Source of the DNA: Pleurocapsa sp. PCC 7327
Lineage (GTDB): Bacteria > Cyanobacteriota > Cyanobacteriia > Cyanobacteriales > Microcystaceae
Assembly (NCBI RefSeq): GCF_000317025.1
Contig: NC_019689.1
Location: forward strand, 881,501 to 945,500
DNA length: 64,000 bases
Direction of reading: 5' to 3'
Part shown: positions 23,910-32,945 of the stretch, in pieces
How positions within the stretch are numbered: position 1 is the stretch's first letter
How the letters are laid out: each line of letters starts with the position of its first letter
Program-made: the position numbers and the translations under genes
Notes under the pieces: generated by a model
The model's database searches: none
Told to the model about the DNA's origin: nothing
Seen by the model: only the letters and a program-made list of their open reading frames with translations

Positions 23910-25400
23910 TCAAAGCTTCTTCATATACTCAACCAATGCCTCTTTGTCCTCCGACGAGAGATCGGTGCCATATACATGACCGCTATTGCTATTACCTGCC
24001 AGAGTCGTATCGAACTTAAAATATTGCTTGCCGTTTTCTGAGGCGACATTGGAGACAAAGCCGACGTTCTTTTGGTCGAAAACGTCATACCCCCGATAAA
24101 ACACCTTGGGTCGCTTTTCGGGAACTTCTAACAACTCTCTTAAAGTCGGTACGGAACCATTATGCAAATAAGGCGCTCTTAACCACACCCCATCTAAAGG
24201 CATATTGGCATAGCCATTCGTCTTGCGGAAATGTTGAAATCGTTGATCCACACCTCGATAAAAAATGTCAGTAAAGAGGGTATTCTGATTCGAGAGCGTC
24301 TCGTAGGTATAAGAATCCAGGCGACCGGGATCGGTGCCAATCTCCTCAATCAGAACTACTTTACCTACCCCAGACCCCCCAAATGCATGACAACTGGCAC
24401 AAGTGCTTTCAAAAATGGATTTCCCGGCAGTCGCCAATTCTTCATCGATCGAATATGGATAGCGAGGAGCAGGCAGATCTAGGAGCCAATCTTTAACGCG
24501 GTGAATCGCATCAAAGTCGATGGTGGTTGGCGTAACTAATGCCAAAGCCGCACTATTATTGCGTTCGTCAACGGAATCGTTATTGCCATCCCAGTGTAGC
24601 TGCATTCCCTGGCGCGATCTCTGCTGCCAGATGCTCGGAAAATCTGCGATGCCGTTCAGTTCGTCTTTTGAGAGCTTCTCTATGGGAAAATTAAACTGGC
24701 GCGTTTTATAGCCAGTAAAGGTATCGACTCTCCCCGGACCGTATTCTGATTGGTCATCCATAAACGCAAATTTACTTCTCTGCAAGAGCAGCGCATCTCG
24801 CGTTTGCGGAATCGCAAAAAAGCGGTAAACCAATTTCTCAAGCGGGTTGAGTTTGGTTCCCATCGCTTCAATCTGCGGCATCAATTCCCTAGCATTGAGC
24901 CGCTCGTCGATCGCGATATTGGAGAGAAATTGGATATACGCCCCCAAATTGACGGTATTTGAGGGCATAGTCGTAATAATGCGCGGTTGGCTATCAGGTG
25001 TCTCTCGCAAGCTTCCAGCATGGCAGGTAGCGCAGTTTTGAGCGACCCGTTCAAACCCAATCTTACTTTTTGAGAAGCCTATCGGAAGATCTTGTCCGGG
25101 TTCTTGAATAAAGCCTAAAGAGGTATACCCTTCGCCGGGTAATTTATCGGCAAACACGACCGGAAGCACTTTCCAGATCCAATAAGGAATGCCATTAGCC
25201 TTCTCGCCGCCAATTGACCCATATTTAAAATGTTCGTTAATGTCTGCATGTCTAACAGGTCCGTTATTGCTAATGATGGGCAAGGCAAGAAGGAAGACAA
25301 TGAGAGTCGCAACTACGACGACTCCACCCACAAACATCAAAATTTGCTTAAAAATCGCTTTAAATCCTGCTGCCTTCTCTTGTTTCTCTTGTTCGCTCAT
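23910..25400 (-). CDS. Membrane-anchored di-heme c-type cytochrome B
   Basis: A 496-aa paralog of cytochrome A with a membrane helix at about 19-42 and haem sites C123-A-T-C-H127 and C334-A-S-C-H338. It keeps the EHFKYGSIG, IPYWIWKVLP, YGPGRVDTF, MQLHWDGN, WLRAPYLHNGSVPTLRELLE and YRGYDVFDQKNVGF blocks. The ATG at 25400 (MSEQEKQEKA) is chosen over the TTG at 25421. It lies 43 bp downstream of the flavoprotein gene and 10 bp upstream of the membrane-protein gene, which makes a four-gene transcription unit with cytochrome A likely. Function unknown; electron transfer or small-molecule oxidation in the periplasm or lumen is inferred. Confidence 0.82.
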   Translation of the reverse strand: MSEQEKQEKAAGFKAIFKQILMFVGGVVVVATLIVFLLALPIISNNGPVRHADINEHFKYGSIGGEKANGIPYWIWKVLPVVFADKLPGEGYTSLGFIQEPGQDLPIGFSKSKIGFERVAQNCATCHAGSLRETPDSQPRIITTMPSNTVNLGAYIQFLSNIAIDERLNARELMPQIEAMGTKLNPLEKLVYRFFAIPQTRDALLLQRSKFAFMDDQSEYGPGRVDTFTGYKTRQFNFPIEKLSKDELNGIADFPSIWQQRSRQGMQLHWDGNNDSVDERNNSAALALVTPTTIDFDAIHRVKDWLLDLPAPRYPYSIDEELATAGKSIFESTCASCHAFGGSGVGKVVLIEEIGTDPGRLDSYTYETLSNQNTLFTDIFYRGVDQRFQHFRKTNGYANMPLDGVWLRAPYLHNGSVPTLRELLEVPEKRPKVFYRGYDVFDQKNVGFVSNVASENGKQYFKFDTTLAGNSNSGHVYGTDLSSEDKEALVEYMKKL

Positions 25401-25443
25401 AAATCGATCGCCTGCATGCAAATTTTCAATCCAAAATCCAAAA

Positions 25444-26889
25444 TCATTTAAATGGTGGTGGATCGAACACGGTCATCACTTCTCGAATCATTGCCTCGTA
25501 GTCGTCGCCGTAGCGTGCTGGCTCGTAGCATCCTAACGGGTTTTCTAAGGTGTTGAGCAAGCAACGGTTGCAGTAAGTGCAAGGTCGCTCTGGAAGGTCT
25601 TTTCCTTGCTCGAAATGCTCGACCAAATCGTTATTGGCAACTAAAGGACGGGCGATACTCACCGCATCGCAAAATCCTTCGCTAATGGCTTTGCGAATAT
25701 AGGAGGCTTGCTGAAATCCACCCGTGCAGATGATTGGAATCTTAACATTCTTCGCGATCTCCCGTGCATAGCCGAGATTTCTTCCCTGATAAGTCTCTAG
25801 GAGTTTTTGTAGCTCTTGCGGCGAGACAAATTTCCGAAAATCGGGGTGCAACTCTTCTGCTTTGACGGGCAATCCTTGCAAGAGATTCGGTTGTCGGTAT
25901 ACTTTTCGCGGAATCCGATACCAAAGCCACTCAAAAATCTTATGCAAGGCTCGATAACGGAATAGGAGATAATTGCGGAAGGTTTGGTTGCCGCTAGAGA
26001 GCATCGTATCGTAGGTATTGCTTGCTTTATCGGTAGCATACTTGCCTGCGAGGGGAAATGTTCCTGGCGGATTTAAAGGATGGGGAAAAAGACTGCCAAC
26101 TGAAACATGAATCGCGTCTACCCCTGCCTCTTCTATCCACTGACAAATTTGAACGGTATCTTCTAGCTTATTTCCGGTTTTTTCCCAGGGAATGACTGCA
26201 TTGTTAAAGTCTTCGGCACTGATTTTGATCTGGAAGTGAAAATCGTCTCCGACTTCTGTGCGAACTGCCTCGATAATGTCTAGCAGAAAGCGAGCGCGAT
26301 TTTTTAAAGAACCGCCAAATACATCCGTGCGATCGTTGATCCCCGAACTGAGAAATTGTGTAATTAGATAGCCGTTCGCTCCATGCAATTCTACACCATC
26401 TAATCCTGCCTCTTTAGCGCGTTTAGCCCCTTTGCCAAACGCTTGCACGACCTGCTTAATTTCATCTACGCTCATTGCCCGACACTCCAATCCGTGGAAT
26501 AATTCGGTACGACCAGTCGAACTCTGGCGTATATCGTCGTTCTCAACGCCCTGTATGTCCTGCTGACGACCAGAATGGCTCAGTTGCATGATAAACTTAC
26601 AGCCGTATTCGTGAACTTTTTCGCCGACTTTGTGCCAGAAAGGAATGCGATCGTCGCGATCAATCGTTGCATAATTGGGAACGATTCGTCCTTTAATCGT
26701 GACGGGAACGAAGGAAGAAACAATTGCTCCGACACCGCCTCGCGCAAATTTCTCTTCCCAATTTATCCTTGCCTGATTGCCCGAACCATCGTAGTTGTCA
26801 AATCTTCCAGAAATATTAGAGCGAAAGATCCGATTTTTAATGGTTAGATGGCGGAATTCCAAAGGTTGAAAAATAATATCGCTTTCCAT
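25444..26889 (-). CDS. NADH:flavin oxidoreductase, old yellow enzyme family with Fe-S cysteines
   Basis: A 481-aa protein. The N-terminal barrel is that of the OYE family: FQPLEFRHLTIKNRIFRS for FMN binding, FIMQLSHSGRQ, the catalytic-type GVELHGANGYLITQFL with SGINDRTDVFGGSLKNRARF, and ICTGGF near the phosphate site. The C-terminus carries C437-x2-C440-x2-C443 and C454 (CTYCNRCLL, NPLGC), a likely 4Fe-4S site as in the larger dienoyl-CoA reductase/trimethylamine dehydrogenase subgroup. The second half of those enzymes (FAD/NAD domain) is absent, so a separate donor is needed; the adjacent cytochromes are candidates. An insert at about 270-370 is unusual. It is the first gene of the four-gene minus-strand cluster. 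Confidence 0.82.
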   Translation of the reverse strand: MESDIIFQPLEFRHLTIKNRIFRSNISGRFDNYDGSGNQARINWEEKFARGGVGAIVSSFVPVTIKGRIVPNYATIDRDDRIPFWHKVGEKVHEYGCKFIMQLSHSGRQQDIQGVENDDIRQSSTGRTELFHGLECRAMSVDEIKQVVQAFGKGAKRAKEAGLDGVELHGANGYLITQFLSSGINDRTDVFGGSLKNRARFLLDIIEAVRTEVGDDFHFQIKISAEDFNNAVIPWEKTGNKLEDTVQICQWIEEAGVDAIHVSVGSLFPHPLNPPGTFPLAGKYATDKASNTYDTMLSSGNQTFRNYLLFRYRALHKIFEWLWYRIPRKVYRQPNLLQGLPVKAEELHPDFRKFVSPQELQKLLETYQGRNLGYAREIAKNVKIPIICTGGFQQASYIRKAISEGFCDAVSIARPLVANNDLVEHFEQGKDLPERPCTYCNRCLLNTLENPLGCYEPARYGDDYEAMIREVMTVFDPPPFK

Positions 26890-27726
26890 GAGCGTTTTGC
26901 TTTATTTGCGATCCCTTAAATTTGCTGCAATATACTACTAACCGAATCTAGAGCTGTAGCAATGCTAAAGATAGACCGATTCGGAAGTACTTTTTATGAA
27001 GTAATCACTAAGCGCTATTGAGGGAAATACGGTGGGATCGAGGGATAAATACAAGAGTTAATCCACGTTTAATTTCCGTAGAATCTCGTTAAATCTCTCC
27101 CTGTCTTAAACAATTCAGGAATTTTTTGCTTAGTTTTAACCTTTCTTTCAATATATTTAGACGATTTCTTCCCCACAATACCTTACCGATCGCTCGCTTG
27201 AAAGCCTGTTTGTGACAAAAATTTATCTTTGAGGCGAATCATTATCTTGCTAAGCCGTTCGAGAGCTTTATGAGAGGACTAAACTCTTTAATAAGAGCAA
27301 GTAAAATTATTAATACTCCATAATTATTCAAAAAAATATAGATATTAAATGGCTATTTAATCCACGCTTAACAGAAGTAGCAATTCAAGAGATACAATTT
27401 TAGTATCCTTATTCTAGTAAAGCTTTTGAGATCCAATCGCCATTCAGCGACGGAAGATAAGCTCAGCACAATTCGTTAAATTGTTGCCTTGAAGAAATTT
27501 TAATTGTTAATAGGTTTTTGGCTATAAGTAATTTAACCTGTTTATAATAGCAAACTTTCTTAACATAAAGAGATAATATAACAAATATTAAAAAATCTGC
27601 CAATTTTAAATTACAAATTATTACAAATACGAGATTTATTTCTAACAAGAAGACAGGGTAGTATAGAAAACCACAGTTGAGAAAAAGTTCCCTAATCGAA
27701 GCTTTAATATCCGACAGGAGAAATTT
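26890..27726. other. Divergent promoter region of the cytochrome clusters
   Basis: About 840 bp of AT-rich sequence between the divergent flavoprotein and cytochrome C genes, with no supported gene. Two copies of TTAATCCACGYTTAA occur at 27058-27072 and 27357-27371 (14 of 15 identical), 299 bp apart, and could be regulator sites. A ribosome site AGGAG at 27716-27720 precedes the cytochrome C gene. Confidence 0.5.
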
Positions 27727-29895
27727 ATGAACAAGCCACGCATAGGCGCGATCGCCTGTTTAGTGGTGCTGATGCTAATGCTTCTGAGTTGTTCCCCCTA
27801 TGAATATGAAACGACATCTGTCGAACGCCTCAGAGAGTTGATAGCACAAGCCGAGGCAGCTAATGCAGCTAAAGCTGATGTCTCTTCTGCATCGCCCAAG
27901 TACGACCAAAACCAAAACACAAATCTATCTACGCAAGCAACTGAGTATAGCCAGAACGAATCTACAAAAAATGCAGAATCCTACGATCGCGATTATCTCG
28001 GTTATGTACCCGACGATTATTATGGCAATTTAACCGAAGCCGAGAAGCGCGGTTTGCAGACCTGGTACTTTTGGACTGGCGGCAACGAAAAATTCTTCCG
28101 CGATTTTGCCAAGCGAACCCACGGGGAAGCCGATTTTTTTAGCCTTCTCGATGCCCGTCCCGATAGCGAACTGTTGCCAGGCGACACCCATCACATTCAA
28201 CGCAACGAGCGTTTTAAGACCATTGGAGCCATTAACGATCCTGGATGCAAACAAGCAACAGAACCAGACGAGTACGGTTTATGGTTGGATAATTGTGATA
28301 AAGATCCCCAGGCAGCGGGAATTATGGGAGCGCGTAAGTTCCCCAATCCCAACTTCGATCCCCAGAAATGGGATGTAGCCAAATACTATGCAACCGGAGA
28401 CGAAAAAGCACAACTCGAACCTCCTTACCGAATCGGGATTTCTTGTGGGGTTTGTCATATCGCTTACGATCCCCTCAAACCCCCTGCCGATCCAGAAAAT
28501 CCGAGATGGGAGAATCTAGCGTCGGCGATCGGCAACCAGTATCTTAAAGAAGGAGCCTTATTCGGCGGCAATCTACCAGCCAACGATTTTCGCAGACAGG
28601 TAATTGACAGACAGCCGCCAGGGACTTCCGATACCTCTCGCATCGCTACCGATCATATCAACAATCCCAATGCCATTAACGCGATTTTTAATCTCGAAGA
28701 GCGGCTGATCTTAGCAAATCAACCCAGCCATCAACAAGTCATGAACGATGGGACAACCCAGGGAGTGCCCAACATTCTCAAAGATGGTGCGGACTCCGTT
28801 GGTGTTGCCCTCGCTTCGGAGCGCGTATATATCAATATCGGCTCGTGTTCGGATTATTGGCTGACACTCCACGATCCGTTGCTGGGCAGAAAGTCCCAGA
28901 AGCCTTTTGATATTGAGACAGCTAGGAAAGAATGCGAATATTGGCCCAAAACGGAAGCACGCATGGCAGATGCCGAAGCCTTCTTGAAGACTCTCAAACC
29001 GCTTCATCTGGCAGATGCACCTGGAGGGAAAGCTTACTTAACCAACGATCGAACGGTACTCGAACGAGGGAAAATTGTCTTTGCCGATACTTGCGCGACC
29101 TGTCATTCTAGCAAGCAACCACCTGCTGAAATTGCAGCCAATCCCGAACAAGCAAAGCAATGGTATCGCGAGTCCGTTCTGAGTTCGGATTTTCTCGACC
29201 ATAACTTCTTGTCCGACGATCTGCGCAAACCAGTCACGCTGATTGGCACCAATGCTTCCCGCGCCTTGGCAACTAATGCCATGCAGGGTCATGTTTGGGA
29301 GCAATTCTCGTCAAAGACCTACAAAGAACTCCCATCGCCGGGTACGCTTACGCTTGAGAATCCTTTTGACAAAGATAAGCCGATCGCATTTAAAATACCA
29401 GCCGGAGGCACGGGCTATTACCGAACTCCATCGCTGATTAGCCTATGGTCGAGCGCTCCCTTCTTCCATAATAATGAGCTGGGTAAATATAATGGCGATC
29501 CCTCAGAGGAGGGACGGATGGAAGCCTTCAACGATGCGGTTGAAAAGCTTCTCTGGCCCGAAAAACGCCAGGGAAGGATCGAGCAAACGGATCGAGAAAC
29601 TTATCTAGAAATCGGCAGACTCAAAGCAACGGTTCCTCAAGGCACGCCAATTAATCTGCTGGCAAATTTAGATCCCCGCAATACCCCAGCCATCCTGCAA
29701 AAAACGTTGGACTCAGAAGCAGGGGCTAAAAAGCTACAATTTCTGGCTAGATTCATTCCCGATGATGTGCTCGCCCCGCTGCTGCTGAAAAACAACCAGT
29801 CTCCCGATTTTATCGAAGACCACGGACACTACTTTGGCACGGATTTGCCGGATGAAGACAAACGAGCATTGATTGAGTTCTTGAAGACTTTTTAA
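27727..29895 (+). CDS. Large di-heme cytochrome c lipoprotein C
   Basis: A 722-aa protein with a lipoprotein signal (LMLMLLSC with Cys22) and haem sites C240-G-V-C-H244 and C456-A-T-C-H460. A low-complexity linker (about 40-85) follows the lipid anchor. The C-terminus has GTGYYRTPSLISLWSSAPFF HNN-type sequence (split here: SAPFFHNN) and ends with YFGTDLPDEDKRALIEFLKTF, which is also how the two smaller cytochromes end (GTDLxxxDKxALxEYxK). So all three share the second-haem domain. Size and layout recall RoxA-like di-haem oxygenases, but substrate is unknown. A strong AGGAG ribosome site precedes ATG 27727. An SDR gene follows 147 bp downstream. Confidence 0.8.
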   Translation: MNKPRIGAIACLVVLMLMLLSCSPYEYETTSVERLRELIAQAEAANAAKADVSSASPKYDQNQNTNLSTQATEYSQNESTKNAESYDRDYLGYVPDDYYGNLTEAEKRGLQTWYFWTGGNEKFFRDFAKRTHGEADFFSLLDARPDSELLPGDTHHIQRNERFKTIGAINDPGCKQATEPDEYGLWLDNCDKDPQAAGIMGARKFPNPNFDPQKWDVAKYYATGDEKAQLEPPYRIGISCGVCHIAYDPLKPPADPENPRWENLASAIGNQYLKEGALFGGNLPANDFRRQVIDRQPPGTSDTSRIATDHINNPNAINAIFNLEERLILANQPSHQQVMNDGTTQGVPNILKDGADSVGVALASERVYINIGSCSDYWLTLHDPLLGRKSQKPFDIETARKECEYWPKTEARMADAEAFLKTLKPLHLADAPGGKAYLTNDRTVLERGKIVFADTCATCHSSKQPPAEIAANPEQAKQWYRESVLSSDFLDHNFLSDDLRKPVTLIGTNASRALATNAMQGHVWEQFSSKTYKELPSPGTLTLENPFDKDKPIAFKIPAGGTGYYRTPSLISLWSSAPFFHNNELGKYNGDPSEEGRMEAFNDAVEKLLWPEKRQGRIEQTDRETYLEIGRLKATVPQGTPINLLANLDPRNTPAILQKTLDSEAGAKKLQFLARFIPDDVLAPLLLKNNQSPDFIEDHGHYFGTDLPDEDKRALIEFLKTF

Positions 29896-29971
29896 TTGAA
29901 GGTGATTGGTGACTGGGAAATTCCTTAATCGCTCATTACTAATCTCACCAATCCTTTCATATTCCGAGTAA

Positions 29972-29999
29972 GGTAGGGTGGATTGTAATCTACCCTACC
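29972..29999 (+). terminator. Hairpin after cytochrome C gene
   Basis: GGTAGGGT (29972-29979) pairs with ACCCTACC (29992-29999) around a 12-nt loop, 77 bp after the stop of the cytochrome gene. No long T-run follows, so termination strength is uncertain. Confidence 0.5.
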
Positions 30000-30042
30000 A
30001 ATCTCAGCAAATGAATGCAAAGTTTCAATAGGGCTTAAGATC

Positions 30043-30843
30043 GTGAATGCAAACAATTTTAATTCTTCCAAAACCGCCCTAATTACTGGTGCTTCTAGCG
30101 GCATTGGCTATGAATTGGCGAAGATCTTCGCCGATCGCGGTTACAATCTGGTTTTAATTGCTAGAAACGAACAAAAACTCAGTCGGGTTGCCGATGAATT
30201 CCAAGAAAAATTTGGCACTTTAGTGAAGATTATTGTTGAAGATTTATCTATACCAGATGCGCCAACAAAAATTTTTCAACAACTCCAACAAGACGCGATC
30301 GCAATTGACGTTCTAGTCAATAGTGCTGGTTTTGCTGCCTATGGATTTTTCTGGGAAACCGACCTGAATGCCGAATTGCAAATGATGCAAGTTAATATGG
30401 TAGCGCTGACCCATTTAACCAAATTATTTCTTAAGGAAATGGTGGCTAGAAGGCAGGGGAAAATTTTAAATATCGCATCTACTGCTGCTTTTCAGCCAGG
30501 TCCTTTGATGGCGGTTTATTACGCCACTAAAGCTTACGTTCTCTCATTTTCTGAAGCGCTTGCCAACGAATTACAAGGAACGGGAGTAACCGTCACGGCG
30601 CTTTGTCCCGGACCGACAGAATCTGGCTTTCAAGCGAGGGCCAACATGGAGCGATCCAAGCTGGTGAGCGGAAAACGCATTATGGATGCGAAAACTGTTG
30701 CCGAGATAGGCTATCGCGGCTTAATGAACAATCAAACGGTTATCGTCCCCGGTCTAAAAAATAAGCTGCTGACTCTCAGTGTTAGGTTTACTCCCAGAAA
30801 TCTCGTGACCAAAATTGTGAGAAGTATGCAGGAAAGAATTTAA
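30043..30843 (+). CDS. Short-chain dehydrogenase (DltE-like)
   Basis: A 266-aa SDR of the classical type: TGASSGIG at 15-22 for NAD(P) binding, NSAGFAAYG, catalytic Ser in NIASTAAF and Y159-x3-K163 in VYYATKAY. After the fold core it has CPGPTESGFQARA and a C-terminal LSVRFTPRNLVTKIV stretch typical of the DltE/hydroxysteroid-type group. All catalytic residues are present. It begins with GTG at 30043; a nearby ATG is out of frame. It follows the large cytochrome on the same strand and could oxidise or reduce an alcohol or ketone in the same pathway, which is inference from position. Confidence 0.82.
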   Translation: MNANNFNSSKTALITGASSGIGYELAKIFADRGYNLVLIARNEQKLSRVADEFQEKFGTLVKIIVEDLSIPDAPTKIFQQLQQDAIAIDVLVNSAGFAAYGFFWETDLNAELQMMQVNMVALTHLTKLFLKEMVARRQGKILNIASTAAFQPGPLMAVYYATKAYVLSFSEALANELQGTGVTVTALCPGPTESGFQARANMERSKLVSGKRIMDAKTVAEIGYRGLMNNQTVIVPGLKNKLLTLSVRFTPRNLVTKIVRSMQERI

Positions 30844-30902
30844 ATAAACTAAATACTATTAAACACTAAAAATGCTCGCCTCGATCGCAATCCCGATTCA
30901 GA

Positions 30903-30920
30903 CTATGACAAATGTCATAG
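30903..30920. repeat. 18-bp perfect inverted repeat
   Basis: CTATGACA-AA-TGTCATAG lies between the convergent SDR and kinase genes. It could be a bidirectional hairpin or a protein-binding site. Confidence 0.5.
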
Positions 30921-30990
30921 AATGAAATGTAGTAAATATTAATCTTGGTGAGGTGAAGCGAGAAGCTCTGCCCCGTGTAGAAAAGACGAT

Positions 30991-32841
30991 CTAAACTAAC
31001 CTGCGTAAATCTCCATCATCATCTTTCTTGAAATTAACAATTTTTTGGAAATCAATCGCAAACAAGATTCCTTTGCGTTCGGACCACGTCGCAACTAACA
31101 TTTTAAATTCCCCAAACGCTGCCATTGCCGTGGGAGGGAAAGGCACTTCAAATTGTCCGATGCGGTTGCCCTCTCGATCCAAGAGGCGGAATTGCCCCGA
31201 ACGATCCACAAGAATGTAACCCCACTCTCGTTCGAGAATAAATTCTGGGACGATTTCGAGAGTAATGCGAGTAACTTTCAAAGGTTTGAGATTGATGAGT
31301 ACGCTCATAATCGGATCGCTTTTTTCAATCGCAAAGAGGCGATAGGGTTCGCTTGTGCTTGGCGTAACGCGATGTAAAGTAATGGGTAAGGAAAAAGCAT
31401 CTATTAGTCTTCCGCGACGATTAAACAATCGAAATACCGTATCGTCGCTGCCCTCTTCGAGAAAAGAAAAGATCGCGAGTCCATGATGGCGATCGAGAGC
31501 AATTAATTGAGAAGGTAGGGGAGAATCGATCGATGTTCCAAGGGATTGAAAATCTGGTAATTTGAAAATTTGTAGCGACTTGGACGGGGTATCGCTAGCG
31601 ATCGCGATCCAATGTCCCTGGGATTCGATCGCGCTGACGAGAGTTTTAGCGTTGTGAGAAAATAAAGGCACTAGCTCGGATGTTTCCGAATCGTTGGCAC
31701 CGCCAGATAAGCAGCATATTAAATCGATGGCGCTTTTGGATAAGCAATAGATCGCATAAGTCTCCTGGTGGGACTTCGTGGTAACAAATCCGCCTTGAGG
31801 ACGCACGTTCAAATCGACGACAGGCGCATCAAATTTGACTTGCCACTGCTGTACGGGATTGCCAGTTAGCTCGTTACTGGCATAAATGCGACCCAAAACG
31901 CGATTGCCAATGGCTAAATATACTTGCTGCGAGTCAACGGCTAAATGAGTAATGGGTTCTGAAAGAGGTTCTTGAAAGAGAATTTTCAGATCGTTAGAGG
32001 AGACTTCTAAGGGAGCAAGCGATAAAAAGCCAGTTGGATACTTCTCGGCTGCCAAGACTTCAGCCGCTAACCGAACCGACTTTAACATTTCGCTGGCACA
32101 GGAAAATCGCCTTTGGGGTAATTTTTGTAGGGCAGTCAGAATAGTAGAACGCAGAAGAAAAGGCACGCTTTTAGGAATTTCTATGGGTTGATTGAGGTGA
32201 GCTGACTGTAATTCCCCAGGCATTCCAGAAAAAGGTCGTTTGCCAAGAATTAGTTCGTAGAGCATCACGCCAACCGCATAGAAATCGGAGGCAGGAGAAT
32301 ATTGTGCATAAAACCGCTCTGGTGCCATATAAGCGGGACTGCCCGTGTATCCTCGTCCCGTCCCTTTCCCGCCTGCCTCTAGCTTGAGCCGAGCGATCCC
32401 GAAATCAGAGATGCAAGCGGTCCAACCAGAGCGATCGATCTTGAGGAGAATATTTTCTGGCTTGAGATCGCAGTGAACGATATCTCGACTGTGAGCGTGT
32501 TCTAGTGCCAACAAAACATCGGTAATAATTTTTAGACCATGCACTAGACTAAGCTTACCTTCAGATTCCATCACGTCTCGTAACGTCCCGCCCTCGCAGT
32601 AATCCATCACGAGATAGCGCCTAGTCTTGCCATATTCAAGCCCCTGGCAACTGACGATGTTAGGATGTTTCAGGCTGGTAAGGTGGGCAAATTCGCGTAA
32701 AAATAGCCGAGTAGGAAATCTGTCTTTGTCGAGGTCTTTGAGCGCCACTATCTCTCCGGTTTCGCGGTGGACTGCACAGAATACTCGACCAAATTGCCCT
32801 TGTCCTATCTGACCCAAAATTCGGTATTTGGAGCGCTGCAT
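30991..32841 (-). CDS. Ser/Thr protein kinase of the Pap operon (slr0152 equivalent)
   Basis: A 616-aa protein. A Hanks-type kinase domain occupies about 1-270: GQIGQGQFGRVF glycine loop, VALKDLDKD with the ATP lysine, HCDLKPENILL catalytic loop, DFGIARL and YMAPERFY. The remaining 340 residues form beta-rich repeats with no membrane helix, probably a propeller-like sensor. It is the last gene of a collinear copy of the Synechocystis slr0144-slr0152 operon, where the kinase is slr0152. The HCD in place of HRD is common in this kinase group. A palindromic repeat sits between it and the TPR gene, so it may be transcribed separately in part. Confidence 0.88.
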   Translation of the reverse strand: MQRSKYRILGQIGQGQFGRVFCAVHRETGEIVALKDLDKDRFPTRLFLREFAHLTSLKHPNIVSCQGLEYGKTRRYLVMDYCEGGTLRDVMESEGKLSLVHGLKIITDVLLALEHAHSRDIVHCDLKPENILLKIDRSGWTACISDFGIARLKLEAGGKGTGRGYTGSPAYMAPERFYAQYSPASDFYAVGVMLYELILGKRPFSGMPGELQSAHLNQPIEIPKSVPFLLRSTILTALQKLPQRRFSCASEMLKSVRLAAEVLAAEKYPTGFLSLAPLEVSSNDLKILFQEPLSEPITHLAVDSQQVYLAIGNRVLGRIYASNELTGNPVQQWQVKFDAPVVDLNVRPQGGFVTTKSHQETYAIYCLSKSAIDLICCLSGGANDSETSELVPLFSHNAKTLVSAIESQGHWIAIASDTPSKSLQIFKLPDFQSLGTSIDSPLPSQLIALDRHHGLAIFSFLEEGSDDTVFRLFNRRGRLIDAFSLPITLHRVTPSTSEPYRLFAIEKSDPIMSVLINLKPLKVTRITLEIVPEFILEREWGYILVDRSGQFRLLDREGNRIGQFEVPFPPTAMAAFGEFKMLVATWSERKGILFAIDFQKIVNFKKDDDGDLRRLV

Positions 32842-32863
32842 GTTTATCAGTGACCAGTGATAA

Positions 32864-32928
32864 GGGCGGGTTTATTTGTCAAAATCATTAATCTTTTCCC
32901 AGGAAACAATCTAAACCCGCCCGTACAG
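32864..32928. repeat. Dispersed GGGCGGGTTTA inverted repeat
   Basis: GGGCGGGTTTA (32864-32874) pairs perfectly with TAAACCCGCCC (32912-32922), followed by GTACAG. A copy with the same ends (GGGCGGGTTTAT and CCGCCCGTACAG) lies at 53124-53187. It sits between the last two genes of the Pap operon and could attenuate read-through into the kinase gene. Confidence 0.75.
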
Positions 32929-32945
32929 TTACTTCTGACTCCTTC

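Noticed and set aside
27463-27648. 61-codon minus-strand frame upstream of cytochrome C
   Set aside because: AT-rich chance frame full of Leu, Ile and Lys in a promoter region.
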